Positions 34,809 to 42,504 of a stretch of DNA of 64,000 nucleotides are shown in pieces. Position numbers and translations under genes: made by a program. The notes beneath the pieces are model-generated. The model was not told where the DNA came from. It did no database searches and saw only the letters and a list, made by a program, of their open reading frames with translations. The DNA comes from Achromobacter sp. RTa (GTDB lineage: Bacteria; Pseudomonadota; Gammaproteobacteria; Burkholderiales; Burkholderiaceae_B). The DNA lies in contig NZ_JPYO01000042.1 in assembly GCF_000757485.1 (NCBI RefSeq), forward strand, positions 333,954-397,953, in the 5' to 3' direction. The stretch's first letter is position 1; every line of letters begins with the position of its first letter.

Positions 34809-36290
34809 ATGAAGATCGCTTTTTCCGGCTCCCGCCAAGCCGGGATGCTGGCGCCACTCGCCCTCGCAGTCGCCCTGGCCGGCTGCTCCCTCGCGCCCAG
34901 GTACGAGCGCCCCGCGGCGCCCATCGACGCGGCCTACCCTTCGGATGCCGCCCATGTTCAAGACGCGCCCGGCAATCCGGACGGGACGGCCGCCGCCGAC
35001 ATTGGCTGGCGGGATTTTTTCCGCGATCCGCTCTTGCAACGATTGATCGAAATTTCTCTGGACAATAATCGGGATCTGCGCAAAGCCGCCCTCAACGTCG
35101 AAGCGGCGCAAGCGCTGTACCGCATCCAGCGCGCCGAGATGCTGCCGAACCTGAGCGTTTCCGCCAGCGGCGCCTCCGAGCGCACTCCGGCCGGGCTCAG
35201 CGCCACGGAAACCGCCTACGTCGGCCGGCGATACGAAGTGGCCGGCGTAACGGCCGCCTGGGAGCTGGACCTTTGGGGCCGCATCCGCAGCCTCACCGAC
35301 CAGGCCCTGGCCTCGTACCTGGCCCTGGACGAAACCCGTATCGCAACTCAGCTGAGCCTGGTATCCGAAGTCGCCAACGCCTATCTCACGCTCCGCGCCG
35401 ACCAGGAATTGCTGCGCCTGACGAACGACACGCTGGAGACGCAGAAACATTCGTACGATTTGACTGCGCAACTGGCTGCGGCAGGAAATTCCACCCAACT
35501 CGATCTGCGCCTGGCGGAAATCACGCTGCGCAACGCGGAGGCCAACCACGCAGCCTATACCCGGCAGGCGGCCCGAGACCGCAATGCCCTGGTGCTGTTG
35601 CTGGGCCAGCCCCTGACGCCGGAGCTGTCACGGCAACTGGACGAGGCGACAACGCTGCCGGACGGCATCGTGCCGGCCGACCTTCCCGGCGGCTTGCCCT
35701 CGGAACTATTGGCGCGACGCCCGGATATCCGCGCGGCCGAACAGATGCTGCGCGGCGCAAACGCCAGCATCGGCGCCGCGCGCGCCGCTTTCCTGCCCGC
35801 GATCAGTCTGACGGGTTCGGCGGGCACCGCCAGCGCTTCCCTCGGCAGCCTGTTCGATTCCGGCACCCGAGCCTGGAGCTTCCTGCCCCAGATCACGCTG
35901 CCCATTTTCCGGGGCGGCTCGCTGATCGCGAACCTGGACGTGGCGCATGTGCAGAAACGCATCGAGATCGTCAATTATGAAAAGGCCATCCAGACCGCCT
36001 TTCGCGAGGTGGCCGATGGCCTGGCGGGCAAGCGCACGCTCGATGAACAGATCCGTTCGGAGCGTCTCTCGGTCACCGCCAGCCTCGATGCCTATGCCCT
36101 GGCCGAACAACGCTTCAAAGAAGGCATGGACGACTACCTCGCTTTGCTCGAAGCCCATCGGACGTTGTATGGCGCGCAGCAAATACTGGTGCGAACGCGT
36201 CTGACGCGGTTGAACAATCTCATCGATCTGTACAAAGCACTGGGAGGAGGCTGGACGGAGCATACGGTGCGATCGGCGGAAGACGCGTAG
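34809..36290 (+). CDS. gesC: RND outer-membrane channel lipoprotein, NodT family (GesC/MdsC/OprN-like)
   Basis: A 493-residue TolC-like protein. The signal peptide carries a lipobox LALAVALAGCS, so it should be lipid-anchored. GWRDFFRDPLLQRLIEISLDNNRDLRKAALNVEAA and the second repeat RRPDIRAAEQMLRGANASIGAARAAFLPAISLTGSAG are the two outer membrane factor repeats. The start at 34809 has a strong AGGAGG 8 bp upstream; an ATG at 34785 overlapping the pump stop is the alternative. It completes the tripartite pump. A hairpin follows 54 bp after the stop. Confidence 0.9.
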   Translation: MKIAFSGSRQAGMLAPLALAVALAGCSLAPRYERPAAPIDAAYPSDAAHVQDAPGNPDGTAAADIGWRDFFRDPLLQRLIEISLDNNRDLRKAALNVEAAQALYRIQRAEMLPNLSVSASGASERTPAGLSATETAYVGRRYEVAGVTAAWELDLWGRIRSLTDQALASYLALDETRIATQLSLVSEVANAYLTLRADQELLRLTNDTLETQKHSYDLTAQLAAAGNSTQLDLRLAEITLRNAEANHAAYTRQAARDRNALVLLLGQPLTPELSRQLDEATTLPDGIVPADLPGGLPSELLARRPDIRAAEQMLRGANASIGAARAAFLPAISLTGSAGTASASLGSLFDSGTRAWSFLPQITLPIFRGGSLIANLDVAHVQKRIEIVNYEKAIQTAFREVADGLAGKRTLDEQIRSERLSVTASLDAYALAEQRFKEGMDDYLALLEAHRTLYGAQQILVRTRLTRLNNLIDLYKALGGGWTEHTVRSAEDA

Positions 36291-36344
36291 CCGCGCCCCA
36301 TCCCGCCGCGCCCGGCCTTCGGCCGATCGACCGCCCGGCGCGGA

Positions 36345-36367
36345 GAGCGCCGGCTATAGCGGCGCTC
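36345..36367. terminator. hairpin between gesC and the convergent unknown gene
   Basis: Perfect 8-bp stem GAGCGCCG / CGGCGCTC with a 7-nt loop. It lies between convergent genes and could end both transcripts, though no T-run is present. Its right arm runs into the 19-bp repeat at 36365. Confidence 0.5.
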
Positions 36368-36383
36368 TCGGGATCCCGCGCCG
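36365..36383. repeat. 19-bp direct repeat, copy 1
   Basis: CTCTCGGGATCCCGCGCCG, identical to the copy at 37465-37483. Both copies are preceded by CGCCGGCTA within about 16 bp. The pair encloses the unknown gene and the Tsi6-like gene almost exactly. Confidence 0.75.
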
Positions 36384-36391
36384 CCGGCGCC

Positions 36392-36937
36392 TCAGGCATT
36401 ATCGGGAACGAAATCCGGCCCACCCAGCTTGTCGCGCACGGTCGCCGCGGTACGCAAGAGAGGTCCCCAGAGGCCGTTGTCGCTGTTCCAGGCGGCCCCG
36501 GCCCAGCGGGTATCGAGGATCAGGCCAGGCTTGTTCGCTTCGAGCTCCCGCTTGAGGGTAGCAGCGGCGGCGCCCAGGTCGATCTCGAACAGATCGCCGT
36601 AGGGGCCCTGAGGATTCGCGCGCTTCTTCGCCAGACAGAAGCGGTAATACCAGATCCAGCCGTGGGCCAGATAGATCGCCCGGTGGCGGTCGTGGCAGCG
36701 GGAGATCATCTCGACCAAGGCGTCGGCGAAATCGTGGGAAAGATCCGGGAAACGGCCGCTTTGCCAGCATGGCAAAAGAACGCGGTCGAAGACCCCGCGG
36801 ACATCCTGAGACTCGTCCTCGCCGGTACGGTTTTCGACGAAGCAAGGCGGCTCGCCGGCGAGGATCGGGGCCAAGTCGCCATTGGCCAGCAACTGTGTCA
36901 GGAGGTCTGCACAGACCGCAGAGGAGGTGCCGCTCAC
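36392..36937 (-). CDS. unknown protein coupled to a Tsi6-like immunity gene
   Basis: A 181-residue soluble protein with no signal peptide or membrane segment. It is rich in Trp, Cys and charged residues, and I do not recognise a family. The ATG at 36937 overlaps the stop of the Tsi6-like gene by ATGA, so the two are translated together. The context suggests another immunity protein or a partner in the same defence cassette, but this is inference. Coding appears intact. Confidence 0.65.
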   Translation of the reverse strand: MSGTSSAVCADLLTQLLANGDLAPILAGEPPCFVENRTGEDESQDVRGVFDRVLLPCWQSGRFPDLSHDFADALVEMISRCHDRHRAIYLAHGWIWYYRFCLAKKRANPQGPYGDLFEIDLGAAAATLKRELEANKPGLILDTRWAGAAWNSDNGLWGPLLRTAATVRDKLGGPDFVPDNA

Positions 36938-37221
36938 GGCAGGTCGACTTTCAGTCCGCCGGCGGTGCGCATACCGACATAGTGCGCATCCTTGAGAGCC
37001 CTGGCGAGTTCCGGGTCGGTTTCATCGAACTCCTTCACGGCGATGCTGCCGAGGGTCAGCCGATGCAGCGGAGCCCGGTCCAGGCTGCGGTCGAGCAGCA
37101 CGGCCTTCACGTACTGCAACTGCCTTTCCGCGGACAAGAGGACCTGGTACCCCGGATAGCGGGCCAGTCGCTCGACCGCCAGCACAAGGGCGCGGTCGAT
37201 GTACTCGATGGGTGTCGTCAT
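36934..37221 (-). CDS. tsi6: Tsi6-like immunity protein (type VI secretion)
   Basis: A 95-residue helical protein. From memory it matches Pseudomonas aeruginosa Tsi6 across its whole length: TPIEYIDRAL, RYPGYQVLLSAERQLQYV, LLDRSLDR, ALHRLTLGSIAVKEFDETDPEL and the GLKVDLP end. Tsi6 binds and neutralises Tse6, an NAD(P)+-hydrolysing effector delivered by type VI secretion. No tse6, eagT6, vgrG or other secretion gene is in the window, so this looks like an orphan immunity gene. The start at 37221 has a GGAGG site. It is coupled to an unknown gene and enclosed by a 19-bp direct repeat. Confidence 0.8.
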   Translation of the reverse strand: MTTPIEYIDRALVLAVERLARYPGYQVLLSAERQLQYVKAVLLDRSLDRAPLHRLTLGSIAVKEFDETDPELARALKDAHYVGMRTAGGLKVDLP

Positions 37222-37554
37222 GATCCCTCCTGGGGAAACAGACCAAAGAAGCCCTTCTCGTTGGAGAATGATTGTCGCGCGCCGCCCCTGGCGGGATACG
37301 GGGCTGCCCCTCACTGGCTGGCAGTCGTCGCTAGGCGCCGCGCAGGACCGTGGACGGCGCCCGCGGGCGAGTGTAAACCAGTTGCCCAGCGGGCGCGGGA
37401 GGCGCGGTGAGGAATGCGCCGGCTTCAGCCGGTTGACAGCCTGGAACGGAAACCGCCGGCTACACTCTCGGGATCCCGCGCCGATGGCCGCCGGGCCGGT
37501 CCCGCGCGCAGAGGCGAGGCGGCCGGCAGGCGGCCGAGCCCTTATTCTCCAGTC
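37222..37554. other. 333-bp intergenic region between tsi6 and an MFS gene
   Basis: Divergent spacer with no convincing gene. It contains the GGAGG site of tsi6 (near 37226-37231), a small GCCGGCTTCAGCCGG hairpin (around 37418-37432) and the second copy of the 19-bp repeat. No good sigma70 pair was found: a TTGACA at 37433 and a TACACT at 37461 are 22 bp apart, too far. Confidence 0.6.
37465..37483. repeat. 19-bp direct repeat, copy 2
   Basis: Identical to 36365-36383 and exactly 1100 bp from it. Both copies include the palindrome CGGGATCCCG. Confidence 0.75.
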
Positions 37555-38736
37555 ATGTCCCAACCCGATTCGTTCAATCTGAAGAAGATCGCCGTGCCGG
37601 CGTTCGGCCCGTCGCTGCTCTACGGCATCAGCAACGGCGCCATTCTCCCCGTGATCGCGCTCACCGCGCGCGACCATGGGGCGTCGGTGGCCACCGCCGG
37701 CCTGATCGCCGCCCTCATCGGAGTCGGCTCGCTGCTCTCCAACATTCCGTCCGCGCTGATCACCGAGCGCTTCGGCGAAAAGCGCGCCATGGCCGGCGCG
37801 GCCCTGTTGAGCGTGGTCGGCCTGCTGCTGGTGATCGGCGTGCCCAAGCTCTGGGTGCTGGCGCTGGCCATGCTGATGCAGGGGTGCGCGCAATCGGTGT
37901 TCCAGCTGGCGCGCCAGAGCTACATGATCGAGGTCGTGCCGCTGGCGTACCGCGCGCGCGCCCTGTCCACGCTTGGCGGCACGACGCGGATCGGCACCTT
38001 CATCGGCCCCTTCGCGGGCGCGGCGCTGATCCATTTCCTGGGGCTCGACGGCGCCTACTGGATTGCGGTCTGCGCGATGCTGGGCGCAGGGCTCATCGCC
38101 ATCAAGGCGCCCGACATCGAGCCCTCGGGCGGCAAAGGCACCGGCGCGCCGCGCGCGCGCATGGGCGAGGTCGCGCGCGACCATCGCGGCGTGTACGCCA
38201 CGCTGGGCGTGGGCGTGATGCTGATCAGCGCGCTGCGCGCGTCGCGCCAGGTGGTGATTCCGCTGTGGGCAGACCATATCGGCCTGGACGCCACCGCCAC
38301 CTCGCTCGTCTACGGGCTGGTCGCCGCGGTCGACATGTCGGTGTTCTATCCGGCGGGCAAGGTGATGGACCAGCGCGGCCGCCTATGGGTGGCGCTGCCG
38401 TGCACGCTGCTGATGGGGCTGAGCCTGATGGCCATCCCGCTTACCAGCGGCGTGACGAGCTTCATCCTGGTGTCGGTGCTGCTGGGCTTCGGCAACGGCA
38501 TCGGATCCGGCATCGTGATGACGCTGGGCGCCGACGCTGCGCCGGCGGGCGCGCGCACGCAGTTCCTCGGCATCTGGCGCTTCATGGCCGATCTGGGCTC
38601 GAGCGGCGGACCGGTGGCGCTGTCGATGCTGACCGCCCTGCTATCGCTTGGCGGCGCATCGTTCGGCGTCGGGACGCTGGGCCTGGTGGCGGCCGGCGTA
38701 TTCTGGCGCTGGCTGCCGCGCCGCGCGCAGGTTTGA
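37555..38736 (+). CDS. MFS transporter
   Basis: A 393-residue protein with about 12 membrane helices. SALITERFGEKRAMAGAALLSVVG is the loop 2-3 motif of the superfamily, and QLARQSYMIEVVPLAYRARALSTLGGTTRIGTFIGPFAGA carries the motif-C-like segment seen in drug or metabolite exporters. ATG 37555 was chosen on the N-terminus; the frame is open to 37414 upstream. The substrate is unknown. The 211-bp spacer after it (38737-38947) shows no gene. Confidence 0.82.
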   Translation: MSQPDSFNLKKIAVPAFGPSLLYGISNGAILPVIALTARDHGASVATAGLIAALIGVGSLLSNIPSALITERFGEKRAMAGAALLSVVGLLLVIGVPKLWVLALAMLMQGCAQSVFQLARQSYMIEVVPLAYRARALSTLGGTTRIGTFIGPFAGAALIHFLGLDGAYWIAVCAMLGAGLIAIKAPDIEPSGGKGTGAPRARMGEVARDHRGVYATLGVGVMLISALRASRQVVIPLWADHIGLDATATSLVYGLVAAVDMSVFYPAGKVMDQRGRLWVALPCTLLMGLSLMAIPLTSGVTSFILVSVLLGFGNGIGSGIVMTLGADAAPAGARTQFLGIWRFMADLGSSGGPVALSMLTALLSLGGASFGVGTLGLVAAGVFWRWLPRRAQV

Positions 38737-38947
38737 GGTCCGCGCGTCGGCAACTGCAAGCCGCCACCCTCAGACGGCCCGCTTCACGCTCGCTTCCAAT
38801 CGAAGGGAAGACAGGCCGGGCAAGGGACGCAGCAAGAGACTGAGCGGCAGTTCCAGCGCCGGCAAACCACACGGGGGGATACTGCAGCTTATGGATTTTC
38901 CGCCTCGCGGATTTTTTGGGGCGCCGCGCGGTTGCCGATCCATTCAT

Positions 38948-39922
38948 TCAGTCCAGCTTGATGTTCGCCGTCCTGACCGCCTCGCGCCAGACCTCGACGT
39001 CGCGCGCCACCAGCTCGGCAAATGCCCGCGGCGTGGAGGACTTCGGCTCCAGCCCTTCCCTTGCGAACTGTTCGCGAAGCGCCGGCGCCTGCAGCGCCTC
39101 GGACAAATGCGTGTTGAGCATGTTGACTACTACGTCCGGCGTCCCCGCCGGCGCGGACAGGCCATGCCACAAGATTTCGGAAAACCCCGCCACACCGGCC
39201 TCCTGCGCCGTTGGAATATCGGGAAGCAGACTGCTACGGCTCTCGGTGGATACGCATAAGGCCGCGAGACGCCCCTCGCGGACATACGACGTCACAGATG
39301 CGGCGCTTGCCAACATGAACTGGATCCGGTTGGCCATCAGGTCGGTCAAAGCCAGACCGGTGCTGCGGTATGGCACATGGGATACTGAAATGCCGGCCTT
39401 GTGCGCGAACAGCTCGGTGGCCAGATGCGTCGACGATCCGGTGCCCGAGCTGGCGTAGTTCAGGCTGCCGGGTTTCTCCTTCGCCGCGCGCAGCAGGTCC
39501 TCCAGGCGGCTGAAACCGGTTTCCTTTCCCGCCACCAGCAGCCAGGGGCCGGAAGCGATCAGGCCTACCGCGCTGGTGTCCTTGACGACGTCGTAGTTCA
39601 ACCGCATCACGGCGCCGTTGGACGCGTGCGAAGTCGACAGCAGGACCAGGGTGTAGCCGTCGGGCTGGGAGCGCACCACCGACTCCAACCCCATGGCGCC
39701 GCCCGCGCCGCCGCGGTTCTCCACTACCACGCTGACTCCCAGTCTTTCCGTCAGCCCGCGCGCCACCACGCGCGCCAGCACGTCGGAGCCTCCGCCTGGC
39801 GCATAGGGCACAACCAGCCGTATCGGCCGTTCGGGATAGGCCGCGGCCGCCCAGGCCGGCCGCAGCGCCGCGCCAGCCGCCAGGGCCATCGTCGCGGTCA
39901 GGAATTTGCGTCGTTCATTCAT
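38948..39922 (-). CDS. Bug/TctC family tripartite tricarboxylate-type solute-binding protein
   Basis: A 324-residue periplasmic protein. A signal peptide (MNERRKFLTATMALAAGAALRPAWAAA) is followed by YPERPIRLVVPYAPGGGSDVLARVVA, the standard Bug opening, and ENRGGAGGAMGLESVVRSQPDGYT. These proteins bind carboxylates or amides. No TctA/TctB membrane genes are nearby, as is common for the many orphan Bug genes of Bordetella-like bacteria. It follows the enolase-superfamily gene by 28 bp. Start at 39922 after GGAGA. Confidence 0.92.
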   Translation of the reverse strand: MNERRKFLTATMALAAGAALRPAWAAAAYPERPIRLVVPYAPGGGSDVLARVVARGLTERLGVSVVVENRGGAGGAMGLESVVRSQPDGYTLVLLSTSHASNGAVMRLNYDVVKDTSAVGLIASGPWLLVAGKETGFSRLEDLLRAAKEKPGSLNYASSGTGSSTHLATELFAHKAGISVSHVPYRSTGLALTDLMANRIQFMLASAASVTSYVREGRLAALCVSTESRSSLLPDIPTAQEAGVAGFSEILWHGLSAPAGTPDVVVNMLNTHLSEALQAPALREQFAREGLEPKSSTPRAFAELVARDVEVWREAVRTANIKLD

Positions 39923-39950
39923 GTTTGTCTCCTGCATCCTGTCGGATGCG

Positions 39951-41156
39951 TCAAGCGAAGCTGGGATCGGAAAGCGACAACGCGACGTCGCCCGGTGGGT
40001 TGCCGCGCATGACGGCTTCATCGACGGCGATGCCCAGGCCGGACGCCGTGCCCGCGTGGAAATGGCCCTCGCGCAGCATGGGAGCGTTACCGCGCACGGC
40101 GCCCTCGAACAACGGCGACTCGGCGAACTGCTGCTCGACCGCCTCGGTGATGCCCAGTGCGGCGCAAACGTGCACCGTGTGCGCATGGGCCACCGGTCCC
40201 GAGGGGTTGTGCGGCGAGACGGAGACGTCATGGCTGGCCGCCAAGGCGGCGATGCGGGCGAATTCGCCATAGCCGCCGCAGTACTTGATGTCCGGCATGA
40301 TGACGTCGTACAACCCTTGCGCCAGGAAAGGCAGGGCGCCCGCCCCGCCGATGATGTTCTCCGCGCCGGCCAGCCGCATGCCGGCGCGGTTTGCATGCTT
40401 GCGCAGCGCGCGGATACAGTCGTGCCATTCGGGCGATTCAGGAACGGGGCATTCAAGCCAGTGCAACCGAGCGTCCGCCAAGGCGTCGATGAAGCGCCTG
40501 GCGGCGTCCCCATCGAGACGCCAATGGCAATCCACCATCAGCGGCAGCTCCGGTCCGATCGCGTCGCGCACCGCGAGGATGCGCTGCACCGCTCGGCCGG
40601 CCTCCGCCTCGCCTTCGGCGGACGACGCGGTGCGCGGCGTCACCGCGTCGAACGGCATGATCTTGACCCCCTGGAAGCCCGCGGCGACAGCCGCCTTGCA
40701 GGCTTCCGCGAAGCCCGCCGGCGTGCGTTCCTTGACGCTGCGATTGACTGTCGCGTAGGACCGCAACGGCGCGCGGTCCACGCCGCCCCACAGATCGCAG
40801 ATAGGCTGGCCGAGATATTGCCCGATCAGGTCCAGGCAGGCCTGGTCCAGCGCGCTGATCACCGCGTTGCCCGCACGTCCTGCGGGCATGCCCGGATAGG
40901 CCTTGCACAGCGCGGCGAGGCCATCCAGCGTCTGGTTGCGGATCGACGGCATCATGCGCGCCAGGATGCCGATCATGGCATCTTCGTGGGCGCGCAGCGT
41001 CAGCTCGCCCCAACCGCAACGCCCATCGTCCATGGCGAGCTTCAAGAAGCTCCAGTTCGATCGCGGCGCCACGCCCGCCACGTGCAGGCTAACGTCCGCG
41101 ATGCGGCTCGAAACGCCTGTTTCCCGAGTTTCCAACATGATTGAATGGCTGCGCAT
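39951..41156 (-). CDS. enolase superfamily enzyme (mandelate racemase/muconate lactonizing type)
   Basis: A 401-residue enzyme. Its barrel shows GVKIMPFDAV (catalytic Lys strand), LMVDCHWRLD (first metal Asp), HWLECPVPES (Glu), LAGAENIIGG (third metal ligand) and DVSVSPHNPSG (general acid/base His). Such enzymes abstract the alpha-proton of a carboxylate, as racemases, dehydratases or cycloisomerases. The start at 41156 has a GGAGGAG site; upstream in-frame ATG 41255 would cover the operator. It is transcribed with a Bug protein gene and divergent from a citrate-synthase-like gene. The substrate is unknown. Confidence 0.87.
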   Translation of the reverse strand: MRSHSIMLETRETGVSSRIADVSLHVAGVAPRSNWSFLKLAMDDGRCGWGELTLRAHEDAMIGILARMMPSIRNQTLDGLAALCKAYPGMPAGRAGNAVISALDQACLDLIGQYLGQPICDLWGGVDRAPLRSYATVNRSVKERTPAGFAEACKAAVAAGFQGVKIMPFDAVTPRTASSAEGEAEAGRAVQRILAVRDAIGPELPLMVDCHWRLDGDAARRFIDALADARLHWLECPVPESPEWHDCIRALRKHANRAGMRLAGAENIIGGAGALPFLAQGLYDVIMPDIKYCGGYGEFARIAALAASHDVSVSPHNPSGPVAHAHTVHVCAALGITEAVEQQFAESPLFEGAVRGNAPMLREGHFHAGTASGLGIAVDEAVMRGNPPGDVALSLSDPSFA

Positions 41157-41256
41157 GCCGTGGGCTCCTCCGCCGTGACCGCATTGATGAGACCGAGGCG
41201 CGACGCCTCGCCGTGTTGTGTTCAACGATCTTATCGGCCACACTATTCGGGTCAAT

Positions 41257-41275
41257 GTAGATTCGCCGAATCAAC
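41257..41275. promoter_or_regulatory. 19-bp dyad between the enolase and citrate-synthase-like genes
   Basis: GTAGATTCGCCGAATCAAC: arms GTAGATTCG and CGAATCAAC match at 8 of 9 positions around a central C. A near-identical site is at 44138. It lies directly before the ATG at 41278 and about 100 bp upstream of the enolase-superfamily start. Probable operator. Confidence 0.6.
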
Positions 41276-41277
41276 GC

Positions 41278-42471
41278 ATGGAAAGCCACACATTCCGCGA
41301 AAAAAAACGGATCCCGCTGATCGGATCGGATGAAGCGGCGCGGTTGCTCGGGATTTCCCTGCGCACGCTGTACTCCTATGTCAGCCGCGGCCGCATCGGC
41401 CGCATCATCGATCCCGTTACGGGCAACAGCCAGTACAGCCGCGCGGAAGTCGAGGAATACGCGCGCAGGCGCGATCGCGGCCGCAGCGCGGGCAGCGCCG
41501 CGCGCGCCTCGCTCAGTTTCGGATTGCCCGTGCTCGACAGCCAGGTCTGCGCCATCAAGGCCGGCAGGCCCTGGTTCCGAGGCCAGGATGCCATCGCTCT
41601 CAGCGCAACCGCCACACTGGAGCAGACTGCCGCTCTGCTATGGAACGTGGACAGCCTGCCCGACGCCGGAAACAGCGATGCGGCCGACATCCCGGGCGCA
41701 GGCGAAAAGTCCTTCGCTCCGCGCTTTCATCAATGGCTGCTCATGAACATGGACCGCCTGGACGCGCGTCGAGCGCTGAACCGCGATCAGCAGCTCCTGC
41801 ATGCCAGCCGCATTCTGCGGGCCGGCGCGATCATCGCGGTCGACGATGAGCTGCGCGGCGCTCCCATACACGAAGCCATGGCGAGGGCCTGGAATGCGCC
41901 GGCCGGCGCGGCGGACATCATCCGCCGTGCGCTCGTGCTGCATGCCGACCACGAACTGAACCCTTCCAGTTTCGCGTTGCGCTGCGTCGCTTCGACCATG
42001 GCCTCTCCCTATGCCGCCACACTCGCGGGCTGCTGCGCGGCCAGCGGCGTCAAGCATGCGAACTTCTCGGCGGTGATGGCGTTGACCGGCGCCGCCTTGC
42101 AAGGCGCCGACCCTGCCGCACTGGTCGCCTCCGGCGTGGCGGGAGGCCAGGCCTTGCCGGGGTTCAACCATCCGCTCTATCCCAAGGGCGACCCGCGCGC
42201 CATGGCCATTCTCGACGATCTGCGCGCCATCGCGCCCGGCCGCGACATGGCGCGCATCGACGGGCTGCTGCAAACGGCCCGCGCCGGCCATGGCCTATTG
42301 CCAAAGAATGATTTCGCGCTGGCCGCGGCCACGCGCCTGCTGCGGCTGCCTGCGGACGCATGCGAACGCCTTTTCGTGGTCAGCAGGATCGTCGGCTGGA
42401 ATGCCCATGCGCTGGAGCAGTACAGCTCGCCCCTGCTCATCCGGCCTCGCGCCCGATACGTGCCAGACTAA
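41278..42471 (+). CDS. citrate synthase family protein with N-terminal helix-turn-helix
   Basis: A 397-residue fusion. Residues 15-60 form an excisionase/MerR-like DNA-binding helix (GSDEAARLLGISLRTLYSYVSRGRI ... YSRAEVEEYARRR). The rest is citrate-synthase-like: WFRGQDAIALSATATLEQTAALLW, LVLHADHELNPSSFALR with the first catalytic His, and LPGFNHPLYPKGDPRA with the second His. It could make a citrate-like CoA adduct, or be a metabolite-sensing regulator. ATG 41278 lacks a clear ribosome site because the dyad occupies that place; a GTG at 41218 in frame is the alternative. Divergent from the enolase gene. Confidence 0.8.
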   Translation: MESHTFREKKRIPLIGSDEAARLLGISLRTLYSYVSRGRIGRIIDPVTGNSQYSRAEVEEYARRRDRGRSAGSAARASLSFGLPVLDSQVCAIKAGRPWFRGQDAIALSATATLEQTAALLWNVDSLPDAGNSDAADIPGAGEKSFAPRFHQWLLMNMDRLDARRALNRDQQLLHASRILRAGAIIAVDDELRGAPIHEAMARAWNAPAGAADIIRRALVLHADHELNPSSFALRCVASTMASPYAATLAGCCAASGVKHANFSAVMALTGAALQGADPAALVASGVAGGQALPGFNHPLYPKGDPRAMAILDDLRAIAPGRDMARIDGLLQTARAGHGLLPKNDFALAAATRLLRLPADACERLFVVSRIVGWNAHALEQYSSPLLIRPRARYVPD

Positions 42472-42504
42472 GTCCGTCGCGGCTCAAGAGAACCCAAGGC
42501 CCCG

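Noticed and set aside
37433-37466. sigma70 promoter TTGACA ... TACACT before the MFS gene
   Set aside because: The spacing is 22 bp, well outside the usable range, and the -10 overlaps the repeat element.
36934-38277. Long minus frame suggesting a 447-residue protein in place of Tsi6
   Set aside because: Only the last 95 codons show a protein-like sequence and a good ribosome site; the upstream part is antisense to the MFS gene.
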